64,000 nt of DNA, from the NCBI GenBank assembly GCA_024138015.1, contig JAMXBB010000002.1, positions 15,423,330-15,487,329 on the forward strand, given 5' to 3'. The notes beneath the pieces were generated by a model. The model was given only the letters and a program-made list of their open reading frames with translations. It searched no databases and was not told the DNA's origin. This stretch comes from Lumnitzera littorea (Eukaryota > Streptophyta > Magnoliopsida > Myrtales > Combretaceae). The position numbers and the translations under genes are program-made. Shown one piece after another: positions 60,667 through 64,000 of the stretch. How positions within the stretch are numbered: position 1 is the first letter of the stretch; each line of letters begins with the position of its first letter.

Positions 60667-61489
60667 AAAGATATTATATGGATGATAATCAATAAAATAT
60701 GTACGTGAGTGATTGTATTCCAAATTACAGTTATATGGATAATCTTCTTTTATACTTGATATTTCGGATTATTATTTAGTATACTTGTTTTCTTATACCA
60801 GAATTCAATTTGATTATGATTTTTTTTTTTCAAAAATCCAAATGCAATCAAATATTGAGGTTCCCCAATTTGCAAATATGCCTTTTTACTTGGACTTCTT
60901 TTTTTCCTCAATTTTTCTATTAAATTTCGCATCACTTTCATATGAAAAATTAGGTATAAAATTGATAAAAGAAAAATGCATTTTCCTTTTCCCAAAAGTG
61001 ATATTACATTAAGACATCCCCATATATATATATATAGTACACATAGGAGAAGCTCTCTTAAATAAAGATAGATACAATATATAAGAAAAAGATTTATTAG
61101 GAAAAGACAATGAGATTAGAAGACATAGAATTAAAAGACATACATTAACTATAATTATAATAACCCATGAAGTATGTGGCGTTGTATTAATCAATCAAGG
61201 ATGGTTACCTTGTTTTGAGCGAGTAGCCCGCATGTTCTAGTTTCTAATCGATATATTTTATTGGGTTATCATTAAACAAAAATGCAATAATAGCATAACA
61301 TTAAAATGAAACCACCATAGGCGACATAGTTAAGGCTAATGGGGTTTATGCATAAACATAAATAAAAGAAATATTAAAAGAAAATCACTATAGGCAGTAT
61401 AACCAATCGTAAATTATGGGGTTTATACATAAAGTATTAAAATCTTATGGAAATACACTTATCAAATATGGAGATTCCTACCATAAGAT

Positions 61490-61810
61490 AAACAAGACGG
61501 AAGATGTAATTTAACAATGAAATTTCATTGCATTACAAAACAAAAGCATTACATTTGGATTATAAAAGGAAAAATAAAGAAGGAACATTGAAGGCATACT
61601 CTTATACCTTAAGATTAAAGCGTATGAACGCTTCTCAATTTTTGAAAATTTAAAAATTATTGATCGGTTGGGAAGAAGTGGAAGAAAGAGAAGAGATAGA
61701 AGAAAGAGAAGAGAAGAGGACCAATGGCAAGGCAAAGAGAAAGAGAAGAAGAACCGATGTAAGGAAAACTGATGGCCTTTTGAAGGAAAGAAGGGTCTTA
61801 TTTATAAGGG
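61490..61810 (-). promoter_or_regulatory. Possible promoter and leader of the endogenous caulimovirid
   Basis: On the - strand a TTATAAATAAGA box (about 61796-61807) is followed by a CT-rich leader (61690-61770) and then a GTAATGCAATGAAATTTC stretch (about 61515-61540) before unrelated AT-rich DNA. Plant pararetroviruses have a TATA-driven full-length transcript starting after their last ORF, and the location fits. This is inference from position and composition only. The + strand ORF at 61660-61845 is the low-complexity shadow of the CT tract. Confidence 0.35.
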
Positions 61811-62109
61811 TAGAAGCCAATAGGGTACTATACAAATCACTATAGAGAACAGTGAAAAGGTGGGCTATTGTAGTAGACAGTTTATTATAACAAACAGTAA
61901 AAAGTCAAGAAAGGAATCATTTTGTTAGAAAAGAGTTCTAATGTCATTGTACACTGTGATATATGTGAAAAAAGGTATTTTTACTAGTATTTTACAATGT
62001 AAGATAAATTACATTCAAAATACATTACTTAAGGATTACTTAGATCTATTTCGTAGCAATCATCTTCATTTGTATTGCCACTATGATGAAAATCACATTC
62101 TGAAGTTGA

Positions 62110-63425
62110 TCATGTTGTTGATTCATTTAAGGATGCCAGTACTTCTACTAGTAATTCTTTCATTTGTTTTGAAAAATTAACATGTGCCATTGATGACATT
62201 AAAAATCCTTTATCATGAAAAAAAGGAGTAGGAACATTAACTGGACTTTTTGGAGCCATTGAAGATTTATCATCCTTGATCCAATTTAGGACCACATTTT
62301 CTTCAATTTTATTCTCCATTTTAAATTTATCCCACCATTTAACTTTATATTTTCTAGTTAAAATAGTAGTTTTGAATTTATTGTCAGTTTTATAATCATA
62401 AAACCATATCATTACCTAAGAAATGCTGATATGCATGAAATACAGCATATCTTTTCTAAAACATTGTTCATGGTTTGTTGGAACATGATTATTCATGAAG
62501 AGAGTATATCCATTATGGGCTTTTTCATGAATTATTTCATTAGTAGCTCCAAATTCATCCCACCGGTGTATAAATTAGTAGGAAAGGTTTTTTGAAGAAC
62601 ATTTTTCAAAGAAAATCAGCTAAGTGTGTGACATCTTTAGGTTCATTCTGAAAAAGGCATTTCACCATACTTGTTTGTAATCATAATAATTATAAGTGGT
62701 TCTGTAATTTGGTTGTGGGTACATTGGTGACATTTGGAATTTAATAGGCATTACAGGGTGGCTAGACCATTTAGTAAAATTAATGACCTTATAAATTCTA
62801 GCTGTCGTGTAACTTATTATTCCATTTGATTCAAAATATTTAAATGAAACTAATCCAGTTTCACTTAAACTTTTTTCATAAAAATCAATTGTTTTATAAA
62901 AGTCATAAAGAATAAAAGAAAATTTTTCAATGAAAATTTTCTTTACATACTCATAAGGATCCTTTTCAAAGATACCCTTTTCTACTGAAAAGACATATTT
63001 GAAAATTCTTTTAGTGAAAAATTTCAATTTTTGAGGGACTGAAAGCTTCCCAAAGGAAGATATCACCTCGATCATTAGAACATTCTGGCTTAATATTTTT
63101 TTGTATGGAATTGTTTCTTCCACTTCTTGTGTACTGGGAATTATTGATGGAGTCATTGGTTGATGTAGAGCAGTTGTCAATACTTTGAGAAATTTAGGGA
63201 TTATCTAAATCTCGGAGATTTTAGATGATTTTTCATTTGGTTTAATTTGAGAAGTCATTGAAAGTGATTTATTTTTGGAGGTCATTGAAGATAATGACTT
63301 GTCTTTAATCATTAATGGTGCATTTTGAGGTTTAATGGCATTAAGCCATGAACGAACATTGGTTAGGCTTTTTTTTAGTTAGGGGTTCTTGCCCTTTATT
63401 TTTATCCTTTTTGGGAGGCATCTCC
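62110..63425 (-). pseudogene. Endogenous caulimovirid, ORF downstream of pol, decayed
   Basis: An ATG at 63425 (MPPKKDKNK) overlaps the end of the polymerase frame by about 24 bases. Stops and a frame change follow in the N-terminal, lysine- and serine-rich part. From 63180 a single frame runs to 62110 with four internal stops between 62660 and 62410, at least one a TGG-to-TGA change. It is rich in aromatic residues: SYTTARIYKV, YNYYDYKQVW (about 62670) and KVKWWDKF (about 62325). I recognise this type from plant-genome pararetrovirus copies but do not assign a function. It cannot be expressed as a whole. Confidence 0.6.
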
Positions 63426-64000
63426 TTGCAAGAATTCATAAGTAAGGAAGTTAATGATAGAATTGGATGATCCATTAACATGCTCTATTTCAAAATAGAA
63501 AACAAATAAAATAGCATACCATCCAGCAAAAATATGTTTTAAAGCAATATTTTGGACATCATTTTGTAAAATATTTTTTTTGCAACTTGACAATCAATTC
63601 TTAAAAGAAGTATTTTGTTTAACAAATCTTCTTGAAATTTAGAAATTATTAATACAATTGCTAAAATTTATTTTTTGATTGTAGAGTAATTCTTTTGACA
63701 TTCATTCCAATGTTTGGAAATAAATTGAACAACATATTCGTTACCATTCTATTTTTGTTTAAGAATTCCACCAAATCGAATATTCTATACATCTGTTTCC
63801 ACTATTTTGAAAAGAGATAGATCAATAATGTGGAGACATGGAATTTCCTTAATTTTCTTTTTAATTTCTTTTACTACATTAGTATGAAACTCTGACTATT
63901 GTGAAGGATTCCTTTTCATCCTCTAATAAAGAGGTTTACATAAAATATTGAGATTTAAAAAGAAATCTGCAACATAATTTAAATTTTCTAGAATTCTTTG
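63402..64000 (-). pseudogene. Endogenous caulimovirid polymerase, RNase H end, cut by the window edge
   Basis: The - strand reads the end of a viral RT-RNase H: NYVADFF near 63965, IPCLHIIDLS, then VETD (about 63791-63802, a catalytic aspartate of RNase H), KNYSTIKK (about 63670) and, after a one-base shift in an A-run (about 63580), FAGWYAI and EIEHVNGSSNS (about 63470). Five in-frame stops lie before the shift. The frame ends at 63402 and no integrase follows, unlike in G1-G3; a new ORF overlaps its end. RNase H without integrase points to Caulimoviridae. RT itself would lie beyond 64000. Confidence 0.75.

Larger units (their letters stand above)
59119..61480. other. AT-rich intergenic DNA with repeats
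   Basis: No gene is seen. It holds the tandem repeat at 59618-59765, the inverted repeat at 60538-60666 and recurring phrases GATCCGCCTAAT (60388, 60627) and GTGAGTGATT (60217, 60600, 60704). The recurrence suggests an unclassified old repeat. Confidence 0.45.

Noticed and set aside
61660..61845. 61-residue ORF rich in E, R and K
   Set aside because: Low-complexity purine tract complementary to the CT-rich leader on the other strand.
1..64000. tRNA, rRNA, CRISPR arrays or bacterial-type operons
   Set aside because: None seen. Repeats are either LTRs, short tandem repeats or microsatellites; the CRISPR pattern of identical short repeats with unique spacers is absent.

Overview
This window comes from a plant nuclear genome, most likely a eudicot. 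It is AT-rich and filled with broken Ty3/gypsy retrotransposons. It carries one intact B-box zinc-finger gene with a normal plant intron, and a decayed copy of a plant pararetrovirus lies at the right edge. I could not fix the species.

Layout. Positions 377-3287 are a solo LTR of a family called S here. Positions 3591-49311 are one stack of nested retrotransposons. The outermost, X, is a Tat-type Ty3/gypsy relic on the + strand. Inside its 5' LTR sits G1 (4087-22908, - strand), and G1 is split by two S solo LTRs (5126-8181 and 17525-20293) and by a full element, G2 (9029-15474, + strand). Further into X sits G3 (24285-38427, + strand). G3 holds an S solo LTR just after its primer-binding site (25229-28764) and a gag-protease-only element, G4 (33995-38191), inside its 3' LTR. 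Two more S solo LTRs (39295-42396 and 44159-47252) interrupt an antisense ORF of X. Matching 5-bp target duplications support most boundaries. Removing the insertions returns similar lengths for the three related elements: G1 about 6.5 kb, G2 6.4 kb, G3 6.4 kb. All retroelement ORFs are broken by stops, mostly C-to-T or G-to-A changes.

Positions 49317-53560 are AT-rich intergenic DNA with a GC-richer island at about 51290-51760 containing a palindromic G-box and paired CCAAT boxes. The only gene that looks functional is at 53699-54834: a single-B-box protein of 226 residues in two exons, resembling Arabidopsis BBX28/BBX29. Positions 55000-61480 hold no recognisable gene, only AT-rich sequence, a possible short LTR, a tandem repeat and a strong inverted repeat. 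From about 61490 to the right edge the - strand carries an endogenous caulimovirid remnant: the RNase H end of a polymerase, an overlapping second ORF and a possible promoter region.

The most unusual signals are: (1) the S LTRs keep a TATAAATA box and a GTGAGT splice donor at exactly 256 bases spacing in four copies; (2) X carries an antisense ORF with its own TATA box; (3) pol reading frames run from the internal region into the 3' LTR; (4) G4 appears to be a gag-protease-only, polymerase-less element.
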